Below, one piece after another: positions 23,664-33,000 of a DNA stretch of 52,979 nt (its first letter is position 1; every line of letters starts with the position of its first letter). Made by a program: the position numbers and the translations under genes. The stretch spans positions 1-52,979 of the forward strand of contig JBAXQM010000018.1 of assembly GCA_037131735.1 (NCBI GenBank). Direction: 5' to 3'. Source of the stretch: CAIUPE01 sp037131735. Lineage in GTDB: Bacteria > Pseudomonadota > Alphaproteobacteria > Rhizobiales > Beijerinckiaceae. The notes beneath the pieces are model-generated. The model saw only the letters and a list, made by a program, of their open reading frames with translations, had not been told where the DNA came from and did not search any database.

Positions 23664-24920
23664 ATGACTGAAGATGCCCTAGATTATTCCTATGAGACGA
23701 AAGCGATTGATCCGCATGCAACTGAATTCCACGAAGCTATCATGCGCGGCTTTGAAGTCTATCGCGAGGAAAATGATCGACGAATTTCTCGTCTTGAAAA
23801 GGCGAAATCCAGTGATGTGATCGTTGAGGAAAAGCTTGCGCGGATCGACCAATTCATGGATGAGACGCAGAAGCGTATTGCCGATTTGCAGCTTAAGTCA
23901 CGACGTCCTTTGCTGGGAGGCGAGGACAAAAGCCACGAGGGTGGGGGTGAGCTGCATCGTAAAGCATTCGATGCCTATGTCAGAGGGGGTGAGACGACAA
24001 CGCTCAAAACGCTTGAATCAAAAGCGCTCTCAGCTGGATCAGGGCCAGATGGCGGCTTTCTCGTTCCGCTGCCGCAAGAGCGGGAAATACTGCGCCGCAT
24101 GGCAATAATTTCTCCGATTCGCTCTTTGGCGAGTGTACAATCAATTTCGACAGCGACGTTTAAAAAGGCCTATTCAACCACGGGCCCGCAGTCAGGATGG
24201 GTGTCTGAGACAAGTGCTCGCACGCAAACTAACTCCCAACAGATTGCCGAACTTAGTTTTCCTGCGATGGAGCTTTATGCGATGCCATCGGCAACGCAAA
24301 CCATTCTCGATGACGCCGCGGTAAATGTTGAAGAATGGATTTCAAGCGAGGTTGAAACGGTATTTGCCGAACAAGAAGGCGCGTCCTTTGTGTCAGGCGA
24401 TGGGGTCAGCAAACCGCTCGGATTTACGACGCCTGTAAAGGTGCCACAAAGTACTTGGGCCTGGGGCAAGCTCGGCTATGTGGCAACCGGAGCAGCGGGC
24501 AATTTTGCAGCGTCTGCACCTTCTGATGCTCTGATTGATCTCGTTTATGCGGTAAAGGCAGGCTATCGGCAAAATGCGACGTTCGTGATGAACCGGAAAA
24601 CGCAAGCGGCCGTTCGCAAGCTTAAAATGACAACGGGTGAGTATCTATGGCAGCCACCACTGACCGCAGGCGGCCGCGCAAGCTTGATGACATTTCCTCT
24701 TGTAGAAGCCGAGGATATGCCGGATATCGTAGCTGATTCAACACCCATCGCTTTTGGTGATTTCGCTCGCGGGTATTTAATTGTCGACCGCGTTGGCGTG
24801 CGTGTATTGCGCGATCCCTATTCAGCGAAGCCTTATGTTTTGTTCTATACGACAAAGCGCGTAGGCGGTGGCGTTCAGGATTTTGACGCGATCAAATTCT
24901 TGAAATTCGGAACGGCGTGA
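23664..24920 (+). CDS. GTA major capsid protein (HK97 fold, RcGTA g5-like)
   Basis: A 418-residue protein. Residues 20-85 form the coiled-coil delta domain (EVYREENDRRISRLEKAKSSDVIVEEKL), probably removed by the g4 protease. The HK97 core starts near residue 100, with GPDGGFLVPLPQEREILRRM, SGWVSETSARTQTNSQQ, VNVEEWISSEVETVFAEQEGASFVSGDG and the closing YVLFYTTKRVGGGVQDFDAIKFLKF. It is preceded by a perfect GAGGAGAAG ribosome site. The gene downstream is on the opposite strand, an interruption of the usual g5-g6 contact. Confidence 0.96.
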   Translation: MTEDALDYSYETKAIDPHATEFHEAIMRGFEVYREENDRRISRLEKAKSSDVIVEEKLARIDQFMDETQKRIADLQLKSRRPLLGGEDKSHEGGGELHRKAFDAYVRGGETTTLKTLESKALSAGSGPDGGFLVPLPQEREILRRMAIISPIRSLASVQSISTATFKKAYSTTGPQSGWVSETSARTQTNSQQIAELSFPAMELYAMPSATQTILDDAAVNVEEWISSEVETVFAEQEGASFVSGDGVSKPLGFTTPVKVPQSTWAWGKLGYVATGAAGNFAASAPSDALIDLVYAVKAGYRQNATFVMNRKTQAAVRKLKMTTGEYLWQPPLTAGGRASLMTFPLVEAEDMPDIVADSTPIAFGDFARGYLIVDRVGVRVLRDPYSAKPYVLFYTTKRVGGGVQDFDAIKFLKFGTA

Positions 24921-24926
24921 CTGGGA

Positions 24927-25685
24927 TTATTGATTAAAGCCTGCGGCTTTCTCAATCCACTCCCGATGGGGCGCAATTAGTGTGCCTTGGGTGTATTCAC
25001 CGCAATCTGATTTGCCTGGGCCCGTTGTCCAGGCAATGATTGCGATAACAGTGCCCTGAGCAAACATCGGACCGCCTGAATCGCCATGGCATCCTCCTGC
25101 TCCGGTGGAAGACGTGTCTTGAAGCCAAAGCACGAAGCGACTTGGGCCATAAGGCTCTACGACGCTTAAGGCAGCACTTAAAAATTTGCCGAGAGCTTTT
25201 GGCTTTTTCTCTTCTGATAAACCATAGCCGCCGACGATGACTGTTTCGCCGGCGGGGAGCGTATCAGTAATTGCTAATCCGATGGGCGTGAATTGATTGG
25301 GAAGTGGATCGTTGAGCACGACTACGGCGAGATCGACCGACCGGACGCGCTTCTTGATAGCCTTCGAATCATATTCTGGATGAACGCGGACATATTTCGG
25401 TTCGACGAGTATGGGTGTGTTGTCTGCTGCGCGCCAATGAACACGCCAGGCCGATGCGCTGGCGATACAATGCGCTGCGGTAAGAATGACGTTTTGGGTT
25501 AATACAACGCCCGAACAAACATTACCACGGTTATCGAGAACCATCACTACATGGCGTTCCAATGATGGATCCGGTGCGCCTTTAACGACGGCCCATGCTT
25601 CACCATTGGGACCACCGCCCCAAAGCGTTGCCATGAGCGCCGCACAAAAAACCGCGGGCTTTGTCAAAAAGCGAAGTGCCGTCAT
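24927..25685 (-). CDS. Secreted trypsin-fold (S1) serine protease, antisense within the GTA cluster
   Basis: A 252-residue protein with a signal peptide (cleavage about residue 32, GEAWA) and a chymotrypsin-like domain. The catalytic triad is H72 (LTAAHC), D118 (SVDLAVV) and S203 (GCHGDSGGP). Cysteines C57-C73 and C199-C228 fit the usual disulfides. The residue six before the catalytic serine is glycine, not the aspartate that gives trypsin specificity, so cleavage after Lys/Arg is not implied. The product should be periplasmic or extracellular. Its stop lies six bases from the capsid stop and its start 50 bases from g6, so any transcript of g1-g6 runs through it in antisense. Confidence 0.9.
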   Translation of the reverse strand: MTALRFLTKPAVFCAALMATLWGGGPNGEAWAVVKGAPDPSLERHVVMVLDNRGNVCSGVVLTQNVILTAAHCIASASAWRVHWRAADNTPILVEPKYVRVHPEYDSKAIKKRVRSVDLAVVVLNDPLPNQFTPIGLAITDTLPAGETVIVGGYGLSEEKKPKALGKFLSAALSVVEPYGPSRFVLWLQDTSSTGAGGCHGDSGGPMFAQGTVIAIIAWTTGPGKSDCGEYTQGTLIAPHREWIEKAAGFNQ

Positions 25686-25734
25686 GAGATGTGCTCTAGC
25701 AGGCTGTTAATCCCAATGCCAGAAGGAATTCGCA

Positions 25735-26304
25735 ATGATCGAGAGTGATATTCTCGTTTCCCCGACGATCGAGCCGGTAAGCCTGTCAGACGCGAAATCA
25801 TGGCTCAAGATTGATGGAAGTGATGATGATCTTTTGATTGCGGGTCTAATTTCTTCGGCACGCCTAACCATCGAAGCGATCACGGGGCTCCTGTTGATCG
25901 CTCAGACATGGCGATTCCGGATAAAACTTGATCCAAGCGAGCGAAAAATCAAGCTTCCACATCGGCCGATTATATCTTTGAGCGCAGCGCAGCTCAGAGA
26001 TAGGGCGAAAAATAGCCGTTCGATCTCTCTTGATGGATTAGCCATTGAACGCGCGAGTGCAGGTGTTTTTAAGATCACCGATGAGCGTATCCTCTCGGTC
26101 GCTAAATCTTCTCTACTAGAACTTGATGCGGTTATGGGCTTTGGCCCCACAGCAACATCAATTCCATCGCCAATCTTGACCGCCCTTCAGATGTTGATTT
26201 CCTTTTGGCATGAACGCCGGGGCGATGACCCGGATGGTTCTTTTGAACCGTGGCCACCTCAACTCGCGACGCTCTTGCAGCCTTATCGTGAAATGAGACT
26301 ATGA
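25735..26304 (+). CDS. GTA head-tail connector (RcGTA g6-like)
   Basis: A 189-residue gp6-like connector (adaptor) protein. The N-terminal half has the SDAKSWLKIDGSDDDLLIAGLISSARLTIEAITGLLLIAQTW block typical of the gp6 family, and the end carries PSPILTALQMLISFWHERRGD. It docks below the portal. It restarts the structural module after the antisense protease; its ATG follows AGAAGGAA. It overlaps g7 by four bases. Confidence 0.9.
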   Translation: MIESDILVSPTIEPVSLSDAKSWLKIDGSDDDLLIAGLISSARLTIEAITGLLLIAQTWRFRIKLDPSERKIKLPHRPIISLSAAQLRDRAKNSRSISLDGLAIERASAGVFKITDERILSVAKSSLLELDAVMGFGPTATSIPSPILTALQMLISFWHERRGDDPDGSFEPWPPQLATLLQPYREMRL

Positions 26305-26636
26305 GTGCTCGTCCTCATTCGATCGCAGAGCTTCGCGAAAGATTAACCCTCGAAGCGCGCATTGAAACGCCAGATAGCGGTGGAAACTTGCGCCGTGTTT
26401 GGCAGAGTCTCGCACATTTATGGGCATCGATTGAGACGATAGATGCCGACCAGCGCGTAGATGCGGGGCAGGTCGGACAGCGACAAACGCACCGGATCAT
26501 TATCCGGTTTCGGGAAGACATCGACACGCAAAAGAGATTTCGTCGCGCCGATGATATCTTTCTTATTCGGGGTGTTCATGATGTCGACGGCCGACGGCGT
26601 TGGCTACTCTGTTATTGTGAGGAGATGCGGCCGTGA
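26301..26636 (+). CDS. GTA head-tail adaptor / head closure (RcGTA g7-like)
   Basis: A 111-residue phage head-closure protein (SPP1 gp16-like family). LRERLTLEARIETPDSGGNLRRVWQSLAHLWASIETI and THRIIIRFREDI followed by DIFLIRGVHDVDGRRRWLLCYCEE are characteristic. It seals the connector after packaging. It overlaps its neighbours on both sides by four bases, indicating coupled translation. Confidence 0.9.
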   Translation: MSARPHSIAELRERLTLEARIETPDSGGNLRRVWQSLAHLWASIETIDADQRVDAGQVGQRQTHRIIIRFREDIDTQKRFRRADDIFLIRGVHDVDGRRRWLLCYCEEMRP

Positions 26637-27043
26637 CAAGTCCGATCTTAGCGCTTCGCGCAGCCATTCTCACGGAATTGCTTTCAGATGAACAATTGCT
26701 CGACCGTCTTGGTGGCCCAGAAATCTTTGTCGTAGCGCCCGCTGGGGCTACACCGCCTTACATTACATTTGGTGAGGCGAAGGCGGAGAAGTGGTCTTCC
26801 GCCGACATGACAGGGCATCGCCATCGGATTGTGCTTGATGTCTGGTCGCGCGAGGGGGGTGATGCGGAGGCGTTGGGTATATCGAATAGATTATTCGAAA
26901 TTATGGAGACAGCTGCTTTCAGGCCGGAAGGACACGACCTCGTTGATCTCAGCATCCTTAGTCAAACAATTGCAACACCTTCAAGCAATGGCATCACGAA
27001 TGTTCAAATTCAAATCGAGGGATTCACTGAAGTATCAACGTAA
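26633..27043 (+). CDS. GTA tail-completion protein, DUF3168 (RcGTA g8-like)
   Basis: A 136-residue DUF3168 protein. The start LALRAAILTELLSDEQLLDRLGG, the central PPYITFGEAKAEKWSSADMTGHRHRIVLDVWSREGG and the tail TNVQIQIEG are family features. DUF3168 proteins cap the tail tube at the head interface. It begins at GTG in the g7 stop and is followed 23 bases later by the major tail gene. Confidence 0.9.
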   Translation: MTSPILALRAAILTELLSDEQLLDRLGGPEIFVVAPAGATPPYITFGEAKAEKWSSADMTGHRHRIVLDVWSREGGDAEALGISNRLFEIMETAAFRPEGHDLVDLSILSQTIATPSSNGITNVQIQIEGFTEVST

Positions 27044-27066
27044 TTTATGTTGATGGGGAGTATCTG

Positions 27067-27477
27067 ATGGCAGCTATTGCGGGAAAAGATGTTCTCGTCA
27101 AAATCAATGATGGGAGCGGCACTTATATTACACTCGGCGGCTTGAGAACAAGACAGCTTAGCTTCAGCGCGGATGCCGTCGATATTACAGATCAGGATTC
27201 ACCAGGCCGTTGGCGCGAACTTCTATCAGGTGCTGGCACGCGGCATGCGTCGATATCGGGCAGTGGGCTATTTAGGAATGGTGCTTCTGATCAAAGCTTA
27301 AGGCTTGGCTTTTTTGCGGGCAATATCGTGGGATTATCCTTTATCATACCCGGATATGGAACAATTACCGGGCAATTCTGCCTCACCGCTTTAAATTACA
27401 AATCGGATTATAGCGGCGCAGCACTCTTCGACATGACCGCGGAGAGTGCCGGCGTCATCACCTTCACGGCAGCCTAG
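27067..27477 (+). CDS. GTA major tail tube protein (RcGTA g9-like)
   Basis: A 136-residue major tail protein. MAAIAGKDVLVKINDGSGTYITLGGLRTRQLSFSADAVDITDQDSPGRWRELL is the expected N-terminal half (the GG-R...A..VD-T...S.G.WRELL pattern of the GTA tail subunit family). The end is GAALFDMTAESAGVITF. It polymerises into the flexible tail tube. GGGGAG precedes the ATG. Confidence 0.93.
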   Translation: MAAIAGKDVLVKINDGSGTYITLGGLRTRQLSFSADAVDITDQDSPGRWRELLSGAGTRHASISGSGLFRNGASDQSLRLGFFAGNIVGLSFIIPGYGTITGQFCLTALNYKSDYSGAALFDMTAESAGVITFTAA

Positions 27478-27491
27478 TGTGAGGGGCTCTT

Positions 27492-27827
27492 ATGGAAAAT
27501 CCAAAACGCGGCGAGATTGAAGCCGTGCTCGGCGGACGAGCGGTTAGATTATGCCTTACTTTTGGGGCGTTGGCTTCACTCGAGAAGCGCTTGAATATCG
27601 AAAATATTTCTGAACTCACCGCTCGCTTTTCTGAGGGGCGCTTTTCAACTCAGGACTTGTTGGTAGTGATCCTTGCCGGACTTGAAGCTTGTCGCGAACC
27701 GATGACCGAAGCGGAGTTGAGAGATCTCGATTTAAAGGAAAATTGGGCAGCGCTTCTTGATGCGGTCGCGCGTCTCCTCATTGCGACATTCGGCGAAGAG
27801 GACGCGCGTACACCTTCCCCTCGATAG
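27492..27827 (+). CDS. GTA gp10 family tail assembly protein
   Basis: A 111-residue protein of the GTA-gp10 family: RGEIEAVLGGRAVRLCLTFGALASLEKRL, then RFSTQDLLVVILAGLEACREPMTEAELRDL. It occupies the position of the first tail assembly chaperone (lambda gpG-like) and probably coats the tape measure during tail assembly. The last 22 codons overlap an open -1 frame that encodes g10.1. The short tail past VARLLIATFG (EEDARTPSPR) is not conserved-looking. Confidence 0.88.
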   Translation: MENPKRGEIEAVLGGRAVRLCLTFGALASLEKRLNIENISELTARFSEGRFSTQDLLVVILAGLEACREPMTEAELRDLDLKENWAALLDAVARLLIATFGEEDARTPSPR

Positions 27828-27829
27828 CC

Positions 27830-28054
27830 GCAGACATTGATCGGTCGAATGGAGATAATCCTCCCGCAGATTTTCCGTGGGATGAAATTCTCCTTTTTAG
27901 CGTGCGTGATCTGCGGCTTTCACTTTGCGACTTTTGGCGGATGAGTCCGCGTGAGTTTACGCTTCTCACAAAGCCCTATTTCAAAAATTTAAACTCAAGC
28001 CATCGACCTGATGAACACAGTCTTCGTGCTCTGATGCGTATGTTTCCCGATTAA
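27830..28054 (+). CDS. GTA tail assembly chaperone (RcGTA g10.1 / rcc01693-like), start undefined
   Basis: The frame carries FPWDEILLFSVRDLRLSLCDFWRMSPREF, matching the rcc01693 family (W.....G...L.L....FW.LTP.E). It is open from 27761 to the stop at 28054. No ATG, GTG or TTG occurs before the conserved FPWDE (27872-27886); the only canonical start, GTG 27902, would delete ten conserved-looking residues. The frame is -1 relative to g10 and overlaps it by 67 bases, the arrangement of lambda G/GT. Either a -1 frameshift or a non-canonical start (ATA 27824 or ATT 27836) must be used. The coordinates given cover the readable part after the g10 stop. Confidence 0.7.
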   Translation, partial: ADIDRSNGDNPPADFPWDEILLFSVRDLRLSLCDFWRMSPREFTLLTKPYFKNLNSSHRPDEHSLRALMRMFPD

Positions 28055-28080
28055 TGCGCTCATGATGTGAGATTTAATTG

Positions 28081-28719
28081 ATGGTCCAAGACTTCCACGA
28101 GATTCTTTTTCCTGTCTCCGTTGCATTATTGGGAAGCGGCGGTCCTGAGCGTAAAACAGATGTTATCATGACAGGCTCCGGTTATGAGGAGCGTATCGCG
28201 CGGTGGGAGAGATCTCGGCGCCGATATGATGCTGGCTCGGGCGTTAAATCCTTTGCAGAGCTCAATGAAATTTTGACCTTTTTTGAAGAGCGCCGAGGTC
28301 GACTCTATGGCTTTCGCTGGCGTGACCGTATTGATTTCTCGTCGTGCTCTTTTCTGACAACGCCAACAGCTTTTGATCAAATATTGGGTCGAGGCGACGG
28401 AGCCGCAACTCAATTTCAGCTGATTAAGAAATACGGCTCAGATTTTACGCCGTATCTCCGGATCATTCAAAAGCCAGTTGTCGGGAGTGTAAGGCTGGCA
28501 ATAGAGGGGATAGAGAAATCCTCTGCAACTGATTTTGTTGTTGATCACCGAACTGGATTAGTTTCCTTCAACGATCCGCCTGCGAGAGGCGCGGCGATCA
28601 CTGCCGGCTTTTTATTCGACGTCCCCGTAAGATTTGATACGGATTCATTACAGATTGATTTCTCGGCTTTCGCCGCCGGTGAAATTCCTAAAATCCCGCT
28701 TGTGGAAATTCAAGTTTAA
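28081..28719 (+). CDS. GTA distal tail protein, DUF2460 (RcGTA g12-like)
   Basis: A 212-residue DUF2460 protein. FHEILFPVSVALLGSGGPERKTDVIMTGSGYEERIARWERSRRRYDAG and FEERRGRLYGFRWRD are diagnostic of the TIGR02217 GTA family, as is the closing VRFDTDSLQIDF. It forms the distal tail ring to which the baseplate attaches. The ATG lies 26 bases after g10.1, leaving no space for g11 in its usual place. Confidence 0.92.
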   Translation: MVQDFHEILFPVSVALLGSGGPERKTDVIMTGSGYEERIARWERSRRRYDAGSGVKSFAELNEILTFFEERRGRLYGFRWRDRIDFSSCSFLTTPTAFDQILGRGDGAATQFQLIKKYGSDFTPYLRIIQKPVVGSVRLAIEGIEKSSATDFVVDHRTGLVSFNDPPARGAAITAGFLFDVPVRFDTDSLQIDFSAFAAGEIPKIPLVEIQV

Positions 28720-28729
28720 AGGTGAAGTG

Positions 28730-29605
28730 ATGAAATTTGTGCCGCAGTCCATGCAGCGTGGTGCAATGACATTGTCACGGTGCTGGCGGCTTATCCGGCG
28801 CGACAAAGAGATTATAGCCTTTACTGATCATGACGGTGATCTTGTATACGGCGACATATGCCATCGTGCGGTTCAAGGCTTGGAAAGTTCGGCCCATGAA
28901 TCCGGACTTGGATTTTCAACTAAGGGGAGCGAGGCTTCGGGGATCTTGTTAGCGCCTGGCCTCATCGAGGATGACATTGTCAATGGGCTCTATGATGGCG
29001 CTCGTGTTGAAATTGATCTTGTCGATTGGTTGAACACCGAAGCGCGGATCCGAATTGAAACGGGCATTATTGGTGAAATTACGCGATCAAGCTCCGGTTT
29101 CAATGCGGAAATTAGAAGTCTAACAACGCTCCTAGATGAAGAACGGGGTCGACTGTTCCGTCCATCTTGCGCGGCAGAGCTCGGTGATAAATCTTGTACA
29201 GTTCAACTCGATGGTGCACCCTTTTCAAAAGAGTGTGTTGTTCAGTCTACTGATGGGCGGCGCTTTATCTCTTTATACGAGACTATAGATGTCGAATATT
29301 TCAATCGGGGAGCCGTCAGTTTCTTAAATGGCGGTAATAAAGATACACAAATTGAGGTCCAATTGAGACAGGAGAGAAATGGACGAAGCATTTTCCTCCT
29401 TTGGCAACCAACCCGCGAAGCAATCCTCGTCAATGAACGCGTTTTATTGATTGCGGGGTGTGATAAAGAGTTTTCCACCTGCCGCGATATCTACAAAAAT
29501 TCAATCAATTTTCGCGGATTTCCGCATTTGCCTGGAAATGATTTTGTCATCTCATTTGTGGCGGATGGCACGCCGGGTATGGATGGCGGGAGTCTTTTTA
29601 AGTGA
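28730..29605 (+). CDS. GTA baseplate hub protein, DUF2163 (RcGTA g13-like)
   Basis: A 291-residue DUF2163 protein. LSRCWRLIRRDKEIIAFTDHDGDL, SGLGFSTKGSEASGIL, the RSLTTLLDEERGRLFRPSCAAELGDKSC stretch and the later GCDKEFSTCRDIYKNSINFRGFPHLPGND are characteristic. In GTA structures this hub protein contains conserved cysteines reported to coordinate an iron-sulfur cluster; C151-type positions PSCAAELGDKSC and GCDKEFSTC fit. The internal ATG at 28730, after AAAGGTGAAG, was preferred over a longer reading that overlaps g12. It overlaps g14 by four bases. Confidence 0.92.
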   Translation: MKFVPQSMQRGAMTLSRCWRLIRRDKEIIAFTDHDGDLVYGDICHRAVQGLESSAHESGLGFSTKGSEASGILLAPGLIEDDIVNGLYDGARVEIDLVDWLNTEARIRIETGIIGEITRSSSGFNAEIRSLTTLLDEERGRLFRPSCAAELGDKSCTVQLDGAPFSKECVVQSTDGRRFISLYETIDVEYFNRGAVSFLNGGNKDTQIEVQLRQERNGRSIFLLWQPTREAILVNERVLLIAGCDKEFSTCRDIYKNSINFRGFPHLPGNDFVISFVADGTPGMDGGSLFK

Positions 29606-30057
29606 TGGACGAGCAATTTCGGTTGCGCGTGATTACTGAAGCGCGGAGCTGGATTGGTACGCCTTATCATCATGCGGCATCCCGCAAAGGTATTGGGTGC
29701 GATTGCCTCGGGCTCATTCGCGGCATTTGGCGCGCGGTTATTGGCGAGGAACCCGAAATTCCTGAGCCTTACAGAGCAGGGTGGATCGATACGCCGGGTG
29801 AAGAGCGCTTGCGCGACGCGGCGCGTCGACACCTCATCGAAATTTTACCGTCTAACTTTTGCAGTGGTGATATCCTGATGTTTCGGTGGAGAGATCATTT
29901 GCCAGCAAAGCATTTGGGCCTTGCAACATCTGATAAGACGATGGTTCATGCGCATGAAGGCGCGTCTGTTGCCGAAGTCGATTTAGGCCACTGGCGGAAA
30001 CGACTTGTTTATGCATTTCGCCTTCCTCGACCAATTAACTTGGTTGACGCTTCATGA
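29602..30057 (+). CDS. GTA peptidoglycan peptidase, NlpC/P60 (RcGTA g14-like)
   Basis: A 151-residue NlpC/P60 cysteine peptidase. The catalytic cysteine is C35 in GCDCLGL and the histidine H104 in PAKHLGL. SWIGTPYHHAA precedes, as in the TIGR02219 GTA family. It is a tail-tip enzyme thought to open recipient peptidoglycan during DNA delivery. It starts at GTG or the adjacent ATG inside the g13 stop and overlaps g15 by four bases. Confidence 0.92.
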   Translation: MMDEQFRLRVITEARSWIGTPYHHAASRKGIGCDCLGLIRGIWRAVIGEEPEIPEPYRAGWIDTPGEERLRDAARRHLIEILPSNFCSGDILMFRWRDHLPAKHLGLATSDKTMVHAHEGASVAEVDLGHWRKRLVYAFRLPRPINLVDAS

Positions 30058-33000
30058 CGACATTGATCTTGCAGTCTGCGGGTGCTGCATTCGGGGGATT
30101 GGTGGGCGGTCCCCTGGGTGCAGCCTTAGGACGTAGCCTTGGTGGCGCGTTAGGACAATCCATTGATCGATCATTGTTTCTCGGCGGATCATCCAACACA
30201 CTTCATGAAGGCCCGAGGCTTACTGAACTCGCGGGAATATCGTCAACCGAAGGCGCGCCTATTCCCCGTGTCTATGGTCGCGTAAGATTGGGCGGAACGC
30301 TCATTTGGGCATCACGATTTCAAGAACATGTGAATCAACAAAGTTCCGGCGGAAAGGGTGGTGGTGGCTCTCAATCAACAACTCGGACCTACTCTTACAC
30401 GGCAAATATTGCGATTGGATTATGTGAGGGCCCCATTGCCTTTGTCCGCCGTATTTGGGCAAATGGAAAATTATTGGATCAAACCAATCTGACCATTCGG
30501 GTCCATAAAGGAACGGAGACGCAAACTGCTGACCCACTGATAGTTGCGAAAGAGGGTGCGGAAGACGCACCGGCCTATAGGGGGATAGCCTATATCGTTT
30601 TTGAAGGATTGCCACTTTCAGACTTTGGCAATCGGGTACCCCAATTCTCTTTTGAAATCATTAAGCCCGTAAGCGGCCCGCGTACCTATTTGCGTGCCAT
30701 AAATCTGATTCCCGGTGCGGGTGAATTTGTTTATGATCCCCGATCGATCACAACATCAGATCCGTCGGGTGTTACACGTCATCTTAATCGTCATGATTTA
30801 ACGGCTGAAAGCGATTTTGCTGCTTCGCTTGATCAACTTCAGGCTTTATGTCCCGAACTTACGACCGTTCAATTGGTCATATCATGGTTTGGCGATGATC
30901 TTCGTGCGGGTCAATGCACGATTGCGCCTCGTGTTGAAACGCAAACTGCAAATACGATCGAGTCGATATGGCGGGTTTCTGGTATAGATCGGACGCAAGC
31001 ACGACAAGTTACGTATATAAAGGAACGAGCAAGCTACGGCGGTACGCCGTCCGATGCGTCAATTCTTCGTGCCATAAGAGATCTAAAAGAGCGCGGTTTA
31101 AAAGTTATTCTTTATCCTTTTGCAATGATGGATATTGGACCGGAGTCCCCGCTTCCTGATCCGCACCGACCCGAGATGCTACAGCCAGCATTTCCTTGGC
31201 GCGGCCGTATTACCTGTAATCCGGCACCCGGTTTACCAGGATCACCTTCGGGCACATCGCGTGCGACGTCTGAAATAGAAAAGTTTTTTGGACGAGCACG
31301 ACGCGGCGATTTCAGTCCTGATGGTGAAACTGTCACTTATCATGGCGCTCCGGAATGGGGCTGGCGCCGTATGATCCTGCATTATGCAATGCTTGCAAAA
31401 TTGGCAGGTGGTGTGAACGGGCTGATAATTGGATCTGAGTTACGCGATTTAACAATTGTTGAAAGCGCACCGGGTGTCTTTCCGGCGGTGGACGCTCTTA
31501 AAGAGTTGGCTGATGATGTGAAGGCCATCCTCGGAACCGGATGTCTCGTGACCTATGCGGCTGATTGGACAGAGTATGGTTCACGGGTGATGCCTTCTGG
31601 CGCTGTGCGATTTCCGCTCGATACTTTATGGGCCTCGCCCTCGATCGATGCCGTCGGGATTGACGCCTATTTTCCCTTGTCCGATTGGCGTGATGGTTCC
31701 GATCATCCGGACGCTAACGAGGCGCGTTCCATTTATGATCCAGACTATCTCAAAAGGCGTTTAGTGTCGGGAGAGGCGTTTGATTGGTACTATCAAGATC
31801 GTGATGAATACGAGCAAGGTATCAGACGACCGATCACTGACGGGTCTTACAATAAGCCTTGGGTTTTTAGACCTAAAGACTTAAAATCATGGTGGCAGAA
31901 TTCACATTACGAGCGTGTCGATAATCAAGAATTGTCACAGCCAACAGTATGGATACCAGAAAGCAAACCGATATGGTTTACTGAATTTGGATGTCCGGCC
32001 GTTGATCGTGGCAGTAATGCGCCGAATTTTTTCCCTGATCCAAAATCTTCCGAGAATGCGTTGCCGCCGTTTTCGCGAAGGGGGCGTGACGATCTGATTC
32101 AATCATCGCTCATCAAAGCTTATCAAACCCGGTTTGATCCGGGGCAGTCAGAATTTATCGAAAGCGATAATCCAGTTTCAAGTGTTTATGGGCGCCGGAT
32201 GGTTGATGCTGATCGCATGGCATTATGGGCCTTTGATGCACGTCCATTTCCCTCATTTCCCACAATGGTATCTATATGGGCCGATGCCGAAAATTATCTC
32301 ACAGGTCATTGGGTCAATGGACGATTTGAAGCATGTCCCCTTGACTCACTTGTTGGCGCTATTCTCTCAGATTTCTCGATTGATGACACTGAGATTGCGA
32401 TTGATGGCTTTCTCGATGGTTATGTATTAGCCTCACCGAGCTCGGCCCGCGCTGCTCTAGAGCCCTTAGCTACGCTTTATGGATTTGATTGCTTGGCAGC
32501 TGAACGATTAAAATTTTTTTCTATCGATCCAAGAATGATCATCGACATCGGTAGGGCGGACAGTCTTCCGCATAAGTCAGGAGCCCTTATCTCAGTCACA
32601 CGCGCACAGACGAATGAGTTGCCCTGCGAGGTGAGAGTGGGATTTTCTGATGGTGAGGCGGATTATCGCTCTGCTATCGTGGCCTCGCGACGATTAGCGG
32701 TTCCAAGTCGGCGCGAATTGACGAGCGTACCCATGGTGGTAACGACTCGCGTTGAGGCTGAAAGGCTCGCCAATCGTCTTCTTAATGATTTTTGGGCGCA
32801 TCGTGATCGGGTCACGCTATTACTACGTCCCGGACTACTCGGCCTTGAGCCCGGCGATATCATCAGTCTAGATGATCTTGGCCACAGAGGATTTTGGCGA
32901 ATTAATCGCATAACTGATCGCGGGACGTCGCGCGAAATTGAAGCCCATTCAATTGTTCTTGATGCTCTGGATGCGCCCGCACCCAATGGCAGCATTAAGC

